DNA of 64,000 nucleotides from Physcomitrium patens (GCF_000002425.4 NC_037275.1:6949777-7013776), one strand, 5' to 3'; counted from the stretch's first letter, positions 1 through 12,560 are shown. The notes: generated by a model from the letters alone, not told the origin. Numbers and translations: made by a program.

Positions 1-729
1 TAAATCTAAAAACCTTCACTAGTCTTTTTAATCCCATTTCTTAAGATTCCAAATTTTGAAATTTAATAAATTTTTAATGAACTATTTATTTAAATTTAGA
101 CTTATAAAAAATATACAATAAAAAATATTCATTCAATCACAAATATTACATGTAGATAATATATTGATTTCATATAGGTTTTCAAAGTAGGTACACTTTA
201 TATTTTTTGAAATCCAAAATCACTTCAAAGCAATTCTAACTTTTCTAAGACTTTACAAAGTCATTTCAAATTCAAATCACTTCAAATCAATATTGAAAGA
301 ATTTTTTTCTAATTTGATTTTAATTTCTAATCTTAGAAAAATAAAAAAAATTATTAAATTATTATAGGTACATAAATTTATACATTAGGATCTAATTTTG
401 ACCTTGGTTTATAATTGATCTTTATTGAATATCAATACTTGGTTTCTTAAAATAATAATTATTATAAACTATTTTTAATTTATTTTTAAAGATGCTTATA
501 TTAATTATTTTTCTTATCAACTTTGATTTGCTTCATTTATGGCCTTGTAAAGTAAGTAGAAGCCTATTTTGTAAAGAAGCACTATTAATACATACTAATT
601 TTACTACCTCTTCAACTATTATCTATACTACTAAAGTAATTTGCTATAATATTTTTAATTAAGCCTTTTTATAATATAATCATTTATTTTTTTTATTTTT
701 TATCTAATAGATGTATTATAACATGATAT
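1..729 (-). repeat. LTR of the D-H-G-S gypsy family, cut by the window edge
   Basis: The stretch matches the right part of the copy-C LTR (about 9160-9697) in the same orientation. Shared landmarks in order are the run near 250-300 (tttacaaagtcatttcaaat), the 'tttatggccttgtaaagtaa' motif near 538, and the 'gtattataacatgat' end near 729, equivalent to the LTR tip 'tgacat' of the other copies. It reads as the 3' LTR of a minus-strand element whose interior would lie to the right, in or beyond the assembly gap. No coding sequence is seen. Confidence 0.7.
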
Positions 730-747
730 TATTTTAAAGACCTTTTT

Positions 748-847
748 NNNNNNNNNNNNNNNNNNNNNNNNNNNNNNNNNNNNNNNNNNNNNNNNNNNNN
801 NNNNNNNNNNNNNNNNNNNNNNNNNNNNNNNNNNNNNNNNNNNNNNN
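748..847. other. Assembly gap of 100 N
   Basis: Exactly 100 N bases, the conventional size for a gap of unknown length. Both flanks are copies of the same LTR in opposite orientation, so the true missing sequence may be much longer than 100 bases. Confidence 0.99.
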
Positions 848-2562
848 ATAGAGAAATTTAAATAAAAATATTTTAAAAATTTATCTTAAAAAATAGATAA
901 TAGACAAGGAAGTGATAAAAATTAGTAAGTGTTAATATTATCTTTTTATAAAAGAGGCTTTTACTTATTTTTTAAGGCCATAAATAAGACAAAAAAAGTA
1001 TATTAAGAAAATAAATCATATAAGCATCTTTAAGAAAGAATTAAAAATTAAATAAAAGATTATGAATTAAGTAAAAATTATTCTAAAATACCAAGAACTG
1101 ACACCCAAAAATGATGGATTATGAATTAGAGTCAAAAACAGATCCTAAGGTACAAAATTGCACACCTAAAATAATTTCAAGATTCTTTAATTGATCAAAG
1201 AGCAAAATTTGAGAAGAGATTAGTGAGAGATTTTTTGAAAGTTATTTTAATGTAATTTGGAGATATATTGAGTTTTTGAGGACTTTTAAAGATAAGTGAT
1301 GTAGTTAATAGTTTTGGATTTTAAGAAATAATAAGAGGTTTATAATTTTAAGTATTATGTAAATATTGTAGTGCATTTATGGATGGAATTCTATGAATTT
1401 TTCATTGTGATTGTCTTTAATTTCTTTAAGAAATTTGATATCAGTTGAATGGCTAGATTGAAGGATAAAAGAGTTTTATTGGATTAAAATCTTGGACTTT
1501 TGAAATTTAGGATTAGTGGGGGTTTTTACGATCCTAAAAAATCTACAAGTTTAATTGAAGAAAAAATCAATGAAAAAAATTTGGACTTAGAAATATACAT
1601 ACTAATTAATTTTTAAAGCAATTGAATAATTTAGCTAAGATAAATCGCTACTAAAATATCAATATCTAAATTGGAAAATGAAAGCAGCCAACATCCAAGA
1701 GATTTAGGAGCTTTATTTTTTTATTAGTGAGTTTGATTTTTTTCAAATTTTAAATGTTTATTAACTATTTGAAGATTAAATTGTGGATAAAATTTGAATT
1801 GAGATTGATGGTTTGATTTGTATTTATTGAGATTTTAGAATAGCTATAGAAATTAATTAAGATTATTTTAAATTTAATTAGTTTTTTATTAGGATTTTAT
1901 TAAGCTTTGATTAAAGTTTAAGATTTATTTAGGATTGAATTAGAATTAATTATATTAGAATTTGGCTAGATTGGTTTAAGATTTCATTAGATTTTTTTCA
2001 GAATTGGATTAGTATTACATTAGGATTTGGATATGGTTGGTTTAGGATTTGATTAGAATTTGATTAGGATTGATTTAGGATTTGATTAGGATTTATTTAA
2101 GATTTGATTAGGATTGATTTAGGATTTGATTAGGATTTATTTAAGATTTGATTAGGATTGATTTAGGATTTGATTAGGATTTATTTAAGATTTGATTAGG
2201 ATTTGTTTAGAATTATATCAATATTTTATTAAGATTTTTTTAGGATTACATTAAAATTTAATTGGAATTCATTTAAGTGTTCTATTTTTAATATTTTAAA
2301 AATATTTCTTTAATATTTCTTTAGTATTTTTTATTATATTTATTTCTTTAATATTAATTTATAATTTCTTTATTTTTTTTTTTAATTCCTTTAAGACTTC
2401 TTTTGGATTTTATTAAAGATAGATTAACATTAATAATATTTAAGTAAAGTTTTTTTAGGATACTATTAGAGTTGTTATGACTTTTTTTTATTGAAAATTC
2501 TATTTTATCTTCTACAGTAAGGTGCTGGATACATTCTCAAGTTTACTTCCTAATGTATGACA
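848..2562 (+). repeat. Second LTR of the D-H-G-S gypsy family, inverted relative to 1-729
   Basis: Read on the + strand this is the reverse complement of the copy-C LTR at 7894-9697. Shared landmarks are 'agataatag' near 893, 'aaggccataaat' near 974, 'agatcctaaggtac' near 1140, and the terminal 'ggtgctggatacattctcaag' to 'gtatgaca' near 2521-2562. Only the first few tens of bases are missing into the gap. No primer-binding region like that of copies A and B follows 2562, so it is either a solo LTR or the 3' LTR of a +-strand element hidden in the gap. Confidence 0.7.
2057..2188. repeat. 44-bp minisatellite, three near-perfect units inside an LTR
   Basis: Units at 2057-2100, 2101-2144 and 2145-2188 are identical except for one base at the start of the first. 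Each unit is built from an 11-base theme (ggatttgatta). Degenerate flanking units extend the array to about 1850-2280. The same theme on the opposite strand fills 8250-8665 of the copy-C LTR, so the array belongs to the LTR, but the perfect 44-bp units are specific to this copy. Confidence 0.9.
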
Positions 2563-3490
2563 ATACAATCCAAAAATGAAGAATATGAGCTTTAAAAAAA
2601 TCAATGTATTGAAAAATAATTTTAAGGTAATATTTTACACATTTTTAAGCATCAAAGTTAAGATTTATTTTTGCTTATGTGCTATTGCTAATATATATAT
2701 AATTTCTATTTAAAAAAATATTGCATCAATTCAAATGAAGTTCCTAAATAATTTTTTCCAAAAATATAAAATATAATACTAATATTTTTTAAATTTAATT
2801 TTTTATGCTTAATTTTTATTTTTTTTTCTTTTGCTTCTAACATCTAAAAATGAGTATTGAGATCATCATTCATATATTAGGTCTTTTAGTATGTTGAATC
2901 TTATATAAGATGAAAAAAATAGAATAGATGCATTATTACATGAAATGCTTTACAACATATGGTTGAAAATTAAGGTTTCTTAAAAAAATTATATATGGTA
3001 CTCCAAAGATTATGTATAAAAAAATATCTTTTATTGGTTTGTGGAATAAATAAACAAGAAATTCATAAATATAATGTATTGGTTAAAATTTATAAATCTA
3101 TAATAAAAAATACTATAATCTAGTATTAAGATATTCCATGCTTATGAATAAATTTAACTATTTAATAAAATTTTGAATAAATTTTATAATTCTTTGGATT
3201 ATATATGCTTTAAATTATTAAGTATATATAGATTTTATTATCAAATGAAATTGGTATAGATATAAAATTTGGTAATGTACCTGATGTTAGAATAGGCCTT
3301 CTATTATGGATATAACATATAAGTGACCAAACAAGAAATTGAATAAAAACATTTCAACAATAAAACTAGAAAAAAACTTGATTTAATCAAATGAATATAA
3401 GATCAATACCAAGAAAGGTGAGTTAGAGCTCCAAGAGATGTGTTGTTGAGACTAAGAATCTTTAGCCTTAACTCTAATAAATACTAGGTA
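2563..3490. other. AT-rich DNA without a recognisable feature
   Basis: I see no open frame, LTR end or RNA gene in this stretch, only AT-rich low-complexity sequence. Confidence 0.6.
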
Positions 3491-3637
3491 TTAGAAAGCT
3501 TCTCAAAAAGTTCTCATGTTGCTTGAAGATAGAACAACTTTAAGAGGCTTCTTGAGAAGTTTTCATATTGCTTAGAAATGAAGCAACCTTAGAAAGCTTC
3601 TTGAGAAGTTCTCATATTGATTGAAGATGAAGCAATC
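3491..3637. repeat. 49-bp imperfect tandem repeat, three units
   Basis: Units start at about 3491, 3540 and 3589. Each carries 'agaaagcttcttgagaagtt' or a close variant followed by 'tcatattgcttgaagatgaa' or a close variant. The block is followed at 3690-3830 by a second, shorter array of 'ttttagaat' motifs. Function unknown. Confidence 0.75.
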
Positions 3638-3850
3638 CTAAAAAACTTCTGCACAACTTCCTTAATTTTCTTAAAACTTTTTAAAATCTATTAATATATT
3701 TTAGAATATTTTAGAATCTTCTAAAATATTTTAGAATCTTTTAAAAATTTTTAGAATTTTTTTTAGAATCTTCTATAAGAACATTTTAAGAATATTTTAA
3801 AATATTTTAAAATTTGATATAATATTATAAAAATATTCTTAAAATCTTCT

Positions 3851-4600
3851 TGTTGGATATTTGTAACACCTTTTAATCACAAGATACAAACTAACAAAGG
3901 TTGAAGTATAATTAGGTCAAGTTATAGATAGCACATCAGCTAGTATATCAATAGATTCTTAAAAAATACTTCTCTTTGTATAAGTAATATTAAATAATAT
4001 TATTAAGAATTTTTGATACTACTTTATAATATAAATACCATTCTTTTATGATATTAGAGCTACCTCTTTTGGACCTCTATTATTTTGTGCACCTCTCAAC
4101 ATAATCTCAAATTGAAAGATATTAGAGCCAACTTTGCTTACTATTGCTATGCTTCTTTTATGTCCTAAATCGACAATAAGAAATTAATCTCAAGCAGCTA
4201 CTTTCTTTCATTTATAATTTCATTACACCATTGCTAACAATACTAACTTGATTATCATTAAGTATGGATTTTTAAAAGAAAAAAAACTAAAACATATAGA
4301 ACTTCATAATAGAACAAGCCTTAAGAAGAGAAGACTTATGGTACTATATTAAAAAAGAGCCATGTTTCATCAAAAGATCATCTTTAAAAAAAAAAATTTT
4401 GAAAACTCTCATTGATGAATCTCACCTTTTTAGTACCTTTCAACTTATTTTCAAAATTAAGATGGAACACAATTCTCACTCTTTGTAGAAGATGTTCAAA
4501 ATAATTATGATTTTTATTAATTGATCTCACAATAATGATCTTCTAAATCTATTATTTAACACTTATTTATCTCTAAAAAATAACACGAAAGAATTTTTAC
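3851..4600 (+). mobile_element. Decayed copia-like LTR with primer-binding site
   Basis: A TG...CA-bounded stretch at 3851-4040 (tgttggatat ... aataccattc) is followed at 4049-4060 by tgatattagagc. That differs from the standard initiator-tRNA-Met primer site TGGTATCAGAGC only by G to A and C to T changes. This is the order expected at a copia 5' LTR. Downstream, 4200-4330 gives a stop-riddled frame that loosely resembles a copia gag start. The matching 3' LTR was not found, so this is a relic. TG...CA plus an altered primer site could still be coincidence in such AT-rich DNA. Confidence 0.4.
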
Positions 4601-5371
4601 AAGCTATTAAGGATCTTATCAAAAAATTTCACATAAGCTAAGGTTGTATAGATAGACTTTGTTGCAGCTCTTGTATTTAATGTCCTACCACATTAATATA
4701 TTGGATACATTCAGTTATTCATAACTTAATAGAAACCTTTCAATTTCTAAGAACTAAAACCATTCTTAATAAATAATAATTTTTGACATTATATTAAAGA
4801 TATAAATTAATATTCTAAGATTGTCTTTATAATTTACAAAAATTCATTCCATAGATCCCATGGATTGCTACTATAGTTCAATTTTCAACTTTCTACTTGA
4901 TTATTGTCACCATCTATCTATAAATTAAAAAAATATATCTATATATATTAGAAATTATTAATAAATACTAAATCTATTTCATAGTTTTTATTAAAATATA
5001 AATTATCATCTATTGTTAAAATTATTTTTAATTTAAAATATAAAATAGAAAATATGAATTTTTACTAATAAAAATATCATTAATTAAAAATAAATAAGAA
5101 TCTTTGATAAAAATTTCTTTATTTGATTATAATATTTGAAGATCTAAGTTTAAAAAATATAGTAGATTTAATCCACTTATATTAAAACTATCAATATTTA
5201 TAATATAAATTTATAAAAAAATAGAGAAATAAATACAAGAAATAAGAGAAAATATATAAAATTCTATCTAAATCAAATTGATAATAAATATCTTCAAATA
5301 TCATTGTTAAAAGATTTTTTTCTTATAAAAAATATTCTTAAGAAAAAAGTAATAATATTGAGCATTAATAA

Positions 5372-5590
5372 TCATGAATACATCATTCTCCATATTTTAG
5401 AATATTTTTTGTAAGCAATTTGACAACTTGAATTAAAAGATTTGTCATACTTTACCAAAAGCTTGAAATGGTAAATGACATTAAGCACAACATTTGCTTT
5501 AATTAAAATATCATTTTCACAAGTAACAAATGATTTAGATGTATTGTGGTATACATCTTTGGCCTTGACAAATTTAATCCTTGTAAACAT
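5372..5590 (-). pseudogene. Unidentified 72-codon open frame
   Basis: The frame encodes a basic 72-residue peptide of varied composition, beginning MFTRIKFVKAKDV and ending KIWRMMYS. It is less biased than the Ile/Tyr/Lys-rich chance frames elsewhere, and the DNA is locally less AT-rich. I recognise no family. It could be a fragment of a retroelement gag or of a lost gene, or chance. No neighbouring frame extends it. Confidence 0.25.
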
Positions 5591-6170
5591 CCTAGCATCT
5601 CTATGAAGTCAAGGCACGGCATTAGCAAGTAAAAACTTTTACTTGTTACTACATAACATAGTTTAACTATGACTATCTCTTAAAAAGCCACAAATGCTAA
5701 TAAAAAATTGCATGATGTAAAAATTCTCTATACTTTCAAAATCTAAAAATATTCATTAAATATTCTACAAAATCCTCTCTATAAATTTTAATTTTACCTC
5801 AAATTCTATTAATTATAATTTTATATTGCAACAATAAATCATAGCTCTTTAAAATTTAAAATATTTATTTTTCTTCAAAATTTAAAGTTTCTTTTTAATT
5901 ACAAAAAATAGAGAGAATAAAATCTCTCAAACCAAGCATAAAATGTTAGTCCAAATTAATAGCTATGTTGTAGCAGCACAAGAAAAAAAAACACCCTCTC
6001 CATTCACTCAATAAATCATTTTCACAAAATTAAACAAATTCAAATACTAAGCAAAGCCTACATATGAAAATTTGAATATCAAAAGACTTTGGCATGATCC
6101 AGATCTATAAATAGTAATAATAAGTCAAAAAATATCTAAAATTAAGAAAAATATAAATAAATAAATGTAT

Positions 6171-6202
<32 letters not shown>

Positions 6203-6321
6203 TAAAGAAACAAATAAAAATTTTGATGCAATAATTGAGACAATGCTCTACAAAAAGAGATCTAAGAAAAAGAGGCCCTAAGTAAAAGAGACCTAAAAAT
6301 ATTTAATTTTAAAAATAGATA

Positions 6322-6365
<44 letters not shown>

Positions 6366-6994
6366 ATTTAATACCTTTATACATGCTCAAAATATATAAA
6401 GAAAATTAATAAATATAAAGATTATATGATTATTTGACTTAAAAAAGATTTATTTCTTTAATGCATTGATTGTCATATTTCTATATTAGAATAGTTTGAT
6501 TAATATTATTTTTTATGAAAATAAATATTTCTTGAATTAAAAGAAAGATAGAATAATTATTATAATAATAAATATTTTTATAATAACGAAAGAAAGAAGT
6601 ACATGTATTCTTAAAAAACTAGTATTTTAATTTATAAAGATTTGATTTATTTTTAATTTTTATTTATTTATTTATTTTTATAAAATTAAAATTTATAAAA
6701 TATTTTTTTATAATCTTAGAAATTGTTAAAGCCACATCCCAAGTTTATGAAAGCCACACCTCTTTCCCACTAAATAATAGATTTTATACAAGTTCCATGT
6801 CTCCAACCCCATTCCCATTTTACGTCCCTCCATTTTTGTACCTCTTTCCTATCTATCATGCCTACCTCAATTCTACCCTCTCCTCCCTCCATTCTTAATC
6901 TATACAAAGAATTTCAAAATTTTAAATTTAAATGAGTCATTTTTTCATCCGGGTTAATTTTTTTTTTATTATTCTTTTGATAATCAACATTAAT

Positions 6995-7060
6995 CTGATA
7001 AGATATATTTTGAATGATTATATTTTTATTATATAATTCTTTCAAAATATATCTTATCAG
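6995..7060. repeat. Perfect 20-bp inverted repeat with 26-base loop
   Basis: The left arm 6995-7014 starts ctgataagat, and the right arm 7041-7060 is its exact reverse complement. The arms are AT-rich. It may be the core of a small foldback or MITE-type element, or a transcribed hairpin. No target duplication was identified. Confidence 0.8.
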
Positions 7061-7540
7061 CAAAAAATTATAGTTATTAATTATTTTTTAATTTATCATA
7101 TTTATAAAGTTTGTGCTTTTAGTATATATATTAAACTTATGCAAAAACTTTAATTTTTTTTGGATATATCATAGCAAAAAAAGTATCATTTTCTAAAATA
7201 CTTTTTCTCTAATGGTTTTTAAAATATCTAAGACATATTTTTGTATTATTAGATTATAAAGTTTTGATTATATAAGTCAAAAAAGTTAAGATAAAATGAA
7301 TGACATTAAAAAAAATTATAATGCTTGATATTTTTTAATTACTTCTAAATCCTAAATCTATCTCAAAATCTCATAAATAGTAGAATGTATATTTGGCTTT
7401 TTTTTTACCACCAACTATAAAACATCCATAAAATTAAGCACAATTGATTTGATTTATATATCCAATTATTTATTTTATATATATATACATATATACATAT
7501 TTAAAATTTTAAAAATTAATATAATTTAAAAAGAACAAGG

Positions 7541-7891
7541 TCAAGAAAGAAGGTAAGGGAATGAATAGTAGGAGATTACAAAAATTCCTAAACCTTGCAA
7601 ATATATTGACCAAAAAAAGATGTCCATCCACATGGCATGGATCAGATAATTGTTAAATGTTTTTTCTAGTTGTACTCTTGTCACTTCTATGTTAGCTCCA
7701 AAGTCTAAATCAGATTTTGCTTCCTTCAAACTAAAAAGTTCTAAAATTGAAACCTCAATATAGAACAGGCCACCATTTTGAATATTTGAAGTTGTGAAAT
7801 TAACTACAAAATTAAGCAAATAGCATCTACTGCCAAAAAAAGATGAATATATTAAGAATAATGGATCAAGGTACACTATGGATGATAACAC
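7541..7891 (-). pseudogene. Unidentified 116-codon open frame next to an LTR
   Basis: This is the longest open frame of the left 10 kb that does not resemble a retroelement protein. Its middle part (around SLKEAKSDLDFGANIEVTRV) has ordinary amino-acid composition, while both ends are hydrophobic. It stops three bases short of the LTR of gypsy copy C, which may have cut a longer exon. I do not recognise a family, and chance remains possible. Confidence 0.25.
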
Positions 7892-7893
7892 AT

Positions 7894-9697
7894 TGTCATA
7901 TTATGTGAAGTGTTGCTTGAGAGTGCACCAAGTACCTGGCTATGGAAGGAAAATGAAAATTACAATAAAAAAAATTCTAATTCTTATAGAATACTAAATA
8001 AAATCTTATTAAATCTTCACAAATCTAAACAAAATTTAATCAAATTCAAAGAGAAACCTCAAAAAAATTACAAAAGAAAGAATAAAAAATCTTAAAAGAA
8101 TTGAAAGATAATCGTCAATAAATCTTAAAAGAATTCTTAAGAAGTCCTAAAAATTATTAAAATAATCACAATATATCTTAAAAAAATTTCAACCAGGTTC
8201 TAATTTAATCCTATTTGAAATCCTAATGGACTTCAATCAAACTATAGACAAATTCTAAATCCTAAATCAAATCATAGTTAAATTCTAAACTCTAAATAAA
8301 ATCCTAGATAAATTCTAAATATTAAATTCAATCCTAATTAAATCCTAAACCTTAAATCAAATCTTAGATAAATCCTAAATCCAAAACCAAACCTTAAACA
8401 AATCCTAGATAAATTCAAAACCCTAACCAAATCTTAGCCAAATCCTAAACCAGATCCTAGATAAATCCTATATTGTAAATCAAATCCTAATCAAATTCTA
8501 ATTCCTAAACAAGATACAAATCAAATACTATTTAAATCCTAAATCCTTAATTAAATCCTAATCAAATTCTAAATATTAAATTAAATCCTAACAAAATCCT
8601 AAATCCTAAACTAAACCTTAAACAAATCCTAAATCCTAAATTAAATCTTAACTAAATCCTAAGGTTCTTTAGAACCTCCATAACTTTTGAATAAACCATT
8701 GATCTTATTTAAATTTTTACACACCTATCAATCTTTTAGTTACAAACAAGTACAACAAATTTAAAGACAATGGCACTTACTAAATGAAAGAAAAATCCTA
8801 AAATCTGCTCAAATATTGGTTGGCCTCCTTTTTCAACCTTGATGCTGATCTTCCAATGCTAACATATCCCCTTTTCACCATTCAATTGATCTCCAAAATC
8901 TCATATGCATATAAAAAGAATTCTACTACCAGCACACATAATATTTATTTTAATCCAACTGGTAGATTGTAAGATATCTTAGAAATCCTCACTAGACCTA
9001 AAATTCTATTTTCTGAAATCTTGACCCACTTAAACCTCAATAATCCTCAATTCAACTATTGAATCGAGCTAAAATTTACAACACATATTAAGCACAACTA
9101 TAAACATTAATCTAAAAAATTTCACTTATAGATCTGCTATAAAACTCCTAAAATTGTCCAAAATATCAATTCTATTTAATTTTACAAAAATTCAAGTCAT
9201 CCAAAAAAATCTTAACTTTGTGAAGCTCTTACAAAGTCATTACAAATTCAAATCACACAAAACTAATGCTCATAAAAATCCTATCAAGTTAGCTCTCAAA
9301 TATTTTTCTTCTATCTCCAAAAAAATCCTATAGTCACCACAAATATCTAGTTTTATGCCTCAAGGTCTGATTTCGACCCAGGTTGACAACCAGTCTATTT
9401 TAGATATCAATTCTTAGCTTCTTGAAGTAAATTTTTCTAAAATCTACTCTTAATTTTTTCTTACACATGCTTATATTATTTAATTTTCTAATTTATTTTA
9501 TTTTGCCTTATTTATGGTCCTACAAAGTAAATAAAATTCTATTTTGTAAAAAGAAATATTAGTACTTTTTAGTTTAACTATCCTTTTGATTATTATCTAT
9601 ATTTCTAAGATAATTTGTTATAATATTTTGAACTAAGATCTTTTATAATATAATAATTTTATATTCTTTTACGTATTAAATGTGTTATATCATGACA
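7894..9697 (-). repeat. 3' LTR of gypsy copy C
   Basis: The plus-strand left end reads tgtcatattatg and the right end reads catgaca, so the minus-strand LTR is bounded by TG...CA. Both tips align with the LTR ends of copies A and B. The length of about 1.8 kb exceeds the 1.3 kb of A and B because of short repeats of the theme 'aaatcctaaat' between about 8250 and 8665. Confidence 0.8.
8250..8665. repeat. Degenerate 'aaatcctaaat' array within the LTR
   Basis: About 400 bases are made of imperfect 10-12 base units (taaatcctaaat, aaatcaaatccta and similar). This is the reverse-strand counterpart of the array at 1850-2280. The period is not the 7 bases of plant telomere repeats. Confidence 0.75.
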
Positions 9698-9989
9698 TCC
9701 ACTTCCTTGAATTTATATATCCTCTGGCATGCGTCGATGATTCTTCAATATATTGATGTAGAACCTTCTTCATCTTGTTCAAATTCTTGATCTTTAATTT
9801 TTTCTTCTAGTCTCATCTCAATATCTTATATTGGATTTTTTTCTTCATCAAAACAAATACCTTCATCTCTTTGTTTAAATGACTTGATTCATTTGCTTGC
9901 TATAAGTATCTTCAATTTTGTACCATTAAGTTTTTGTAACAAGTATGTTCCATTATTGTATGTTTTTTTGACAATTTAAGGCTCAAACC

Positions 9990-10730
9990 ATCTCTTTGCA
10001 AACTTCTTTATTGTGCTATGTTGATTGTCTAAGTTACTATCATAAACTAACATCCAATTACTATTTTTAATTACCTTAGGTTATAATTGATATTTTTTAT
10101 AAAATCTTTTTTTATTCTTTTTCCTTGCTTCTTTCAATCTCTCTATTGCTTCTTCAATATTATTAAGTCTTATTTTTAATTGTTGAATTTATAATGCTAA
10201 AATTTCTTCTCTATTGAGATCATTCTTCCAAGGCAATACATCCCATGTAGATACTACATCTTCTATTGGCATTATTGGTTTTTGTCCATATAGTAATTTA
10301 GAAGGCATATAACTTGTTATTGAACTATGAGTTGTATGATCTGCCCATAGTACAAATAGTAGTAATCTAGGCCATTCATGTGCTTTGTCATTGCATGCCT
10401 TTATTAATGCCTTAACAATATGTGAATGCCTACGCTCACTTTTATCATTACCTTTTGGATTATATGTTGTTGTTAGAGAAAGTTTAATTCCTATTCTATT
10501 AAAGAATTCTCGTGCTTTCTTTGCATCCAATTCACTCCTATATGCTATAATTTTTTTAATACAACTATAGCAATAAATAACATCTTCTAATAAAAATTGG
10601 CATATATTTTCAGTATTCTTTATTCTTAATGCTTGTCCTTCAATCATATTTGATAAATCTTCTTGTGCAAGTACCAAACACTTCATTTGTCTAAGTTCTA
10701 TAGGCATTGCTACTAAATCTACCACCTACT
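9990..10730 (-). pseudogene. Integrase core, gypsy copy C
   Basis: The frame at 10189-10725 matches the integrase region of copies A and B: it opens with MVDLVAMP, then has a block ending SELDAKKAREFF and the KSERRHSH segment. The first Asp (VDL) and the Glu (SER) of the D,D-35-E triad are present. The second Asp, expected before the ELDA block, is Tyr (IIAYRSELD), so the enzyme would be inactive. The C-terminal part continues with stops to about 9990. It would have inserted the element's cDNA into the host chromosome. Confidence 0.75.
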
Positions 10731-11650
10731 TATAATATAAAATCAAAAGATATGTTAGGTGTAACCCATCTTAATGTTGAATATTTGATTACACTTGGCA
10801 AGTCTCATAAGATCCTACAAAATTTGCTACGTTTTTGTGCACATCCTTCCACCAATATTTTTTTCTCAACTTAGTAAATGTTGCTCAAATACCTTGATGC
10901 TAAATCCATAAACTTTCATGAAATTCTTTAAGAATCATTTGTTGAGCTTCTAAACTACATATCATCCTTTTTGGTACTTCCCATTTCATTTTTAGATGAT
11001 TCCATAAATATCCATCACATAAAAAATATCCATAGGCTTTCTTATAGATTTTCTTAAATTCTTGATCTGTCCAACTTTCTTGTTGCTTTAATGTACATAA
11101 ATACTCTCCAACATTTCTATTTATCGTCATAAAAATCTCTTCAAAATATTTTCAATGGTATATTCAAAAATAAAACTTCTTCTTTTGATAATGCATTAAT
11201 ATAAAATTTTGTATCTACATCATCTTCCAAATCAAGCATCTCTTCATCATAACACCTTGTTCTTGATAATATATCTACAAACAAATTTTCTTTTTTTTGC
11301 AATGTGTTTAAATTTTGGATTCATAGATTTGATATATGCTATGCACTTTAACATAGTAATATCAAAAATTGAACAACTTATAATTATGCCTAATAAAGGT
11401 AGAAAATCTATTTCTATAACTACTAATGTCCCAATCAAGTACTCTTTTTTATTTTTCATAGCTATTACTACACCCCATAATTTTCTTTTGATTTGTGCAT
11501 ATGCCCTTTGCCTAGTATTCAAAATCTTTGTTCCAAACCTTACTACATATCTATTCTCTTATTCATCATCTTATCCAACTGCCCAACCTATTCCAATTGG
11601 ACTTGCATCAACTGTTAATACCACTAGCCTTCTACCTTCATAATTTACTT
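10731..11650 (-). pseudogene. RNase H and integrase N-terminal region, gypsy copy C
   Basis: The frame at 11247-11522 contains IEIDFLPLLG and IKSMNPKFKH, which align with IEIDCLPLLG and IKSLNPKFKH of copy A at 40882-41088. This is the C-terminal half of a gypsy RNase H. Further along the element, 10900-11130 covers the linker and zinc-binding N-terminal part of integrase. Both are broken by stop codons. Confidence 0.65.
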
Positions 11651-11699
11651 TCTTCAAAGTTGGAGGTAAAAAAAGAAGTTCTTTCAATTTTTCTATAGC

Positions 11700-12560
11700 T
11701 TTTATTTATTCTTCTTTCTATTGTAATTTTTGATTCTTTCTTAACAACTCATATAATAAGACTACTATAGGTGCAAAATAAAGTATCCATATATGATAGA
11801 AAATACATGCTCCTAAAAATCTTCTCACTTCCATTATATTTGTACATTCTTTCATCTTTTTAATAATATCAATTTTTTTTTATATTTAGCTTGCATCCAT
11901 ATAACCCACACATGTGTTCTACTACCAAAACTTCTTTTACTCTAAACATTGATTTTGTCCCTGATAAGATTAAATGAACTTCTTATAACCATTTTAAAAT
12001 CTTTTTACAATCATCAATATGATCTGTTACAATCTTCATACATCTCTTTGAATCCAAAGTTTCATTTTTTCTTTCTTCTTCACATCCTTTAATTGATACA
12101 TCATCTAAGAAAGGTATTTTTATTCTTAGAATAAAATCTCTTAATACCTTATGCATTCCATTCATCATTTGTACCACAAAATTTGTAGCTCCTTGTGGTA
12201 ATGTATACATTCTGACCAATCCTAATGATATCTTCATAGTTGTCAAATCTCTACTTTGCATTGCCAATTGAAATTGTTCATATCATGAATAAAGATCATC
12301 GATTGAATGAATTTTTCTTCCATCAAATGCTTCTACAAATTCATCTATAATTGGACTTAAATCCATATTTTTAATAGTCACTTTATTTACAGATTATATG
12401 TCTTGTATAAATCTCATTGTTCTATTTTTCTTTGGTACTGTAAACCATCAATTAGAATAAGGTGCCACTAATGGTTCTAAAATTCTCATTTTTATCTTTT
12501 TATTGAATAAATCCAAAAACTTACATAAATGTGCTCTTGGTATTGGAATTGGTCACAAAT
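11700..12560 (-). pseudogene. Reverse transcriptase, gypsy copy C
   Basis: The catalytic motif is visible as PFLDDVSIKG near 12090-12125, the gypsy F/YxDD box with both aspartates kept. The frame at 11983-12267 follows with LPQGATNF and a tail homologous to copy A. Upstream parts to 12560 match copies A and B but contain stops, for example in the segments around 12290 and 12400. Confidence 0.75.

Larger units (their letters stand above)
4601..7540. other. AT-rich DNA with microsatellites and one odd frame
   Basis: Mostly AT-rich sequence with no recognisable gene. It contains an (AC)n(AT)n run at 6169-6202, an (AT)n run at 6325-6362, a perfect hairpin at 6995-7060 and a short open frame at 5372-5590, listed separately. 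Confidence 0.6.

Noticed and set aside
2057..2188. A CRISPR-like array
   Set aside because: The units are contiguous without unique spacers, lie inside an LTR and are in a plant nuclear genome.
8250..8665. Interstitial telomere repeats
   Set aside because: The units are 10-12 bases with a single 'cctaaa' theme and no 7-base CCCTAAA periodicity. They belong to the LTR.
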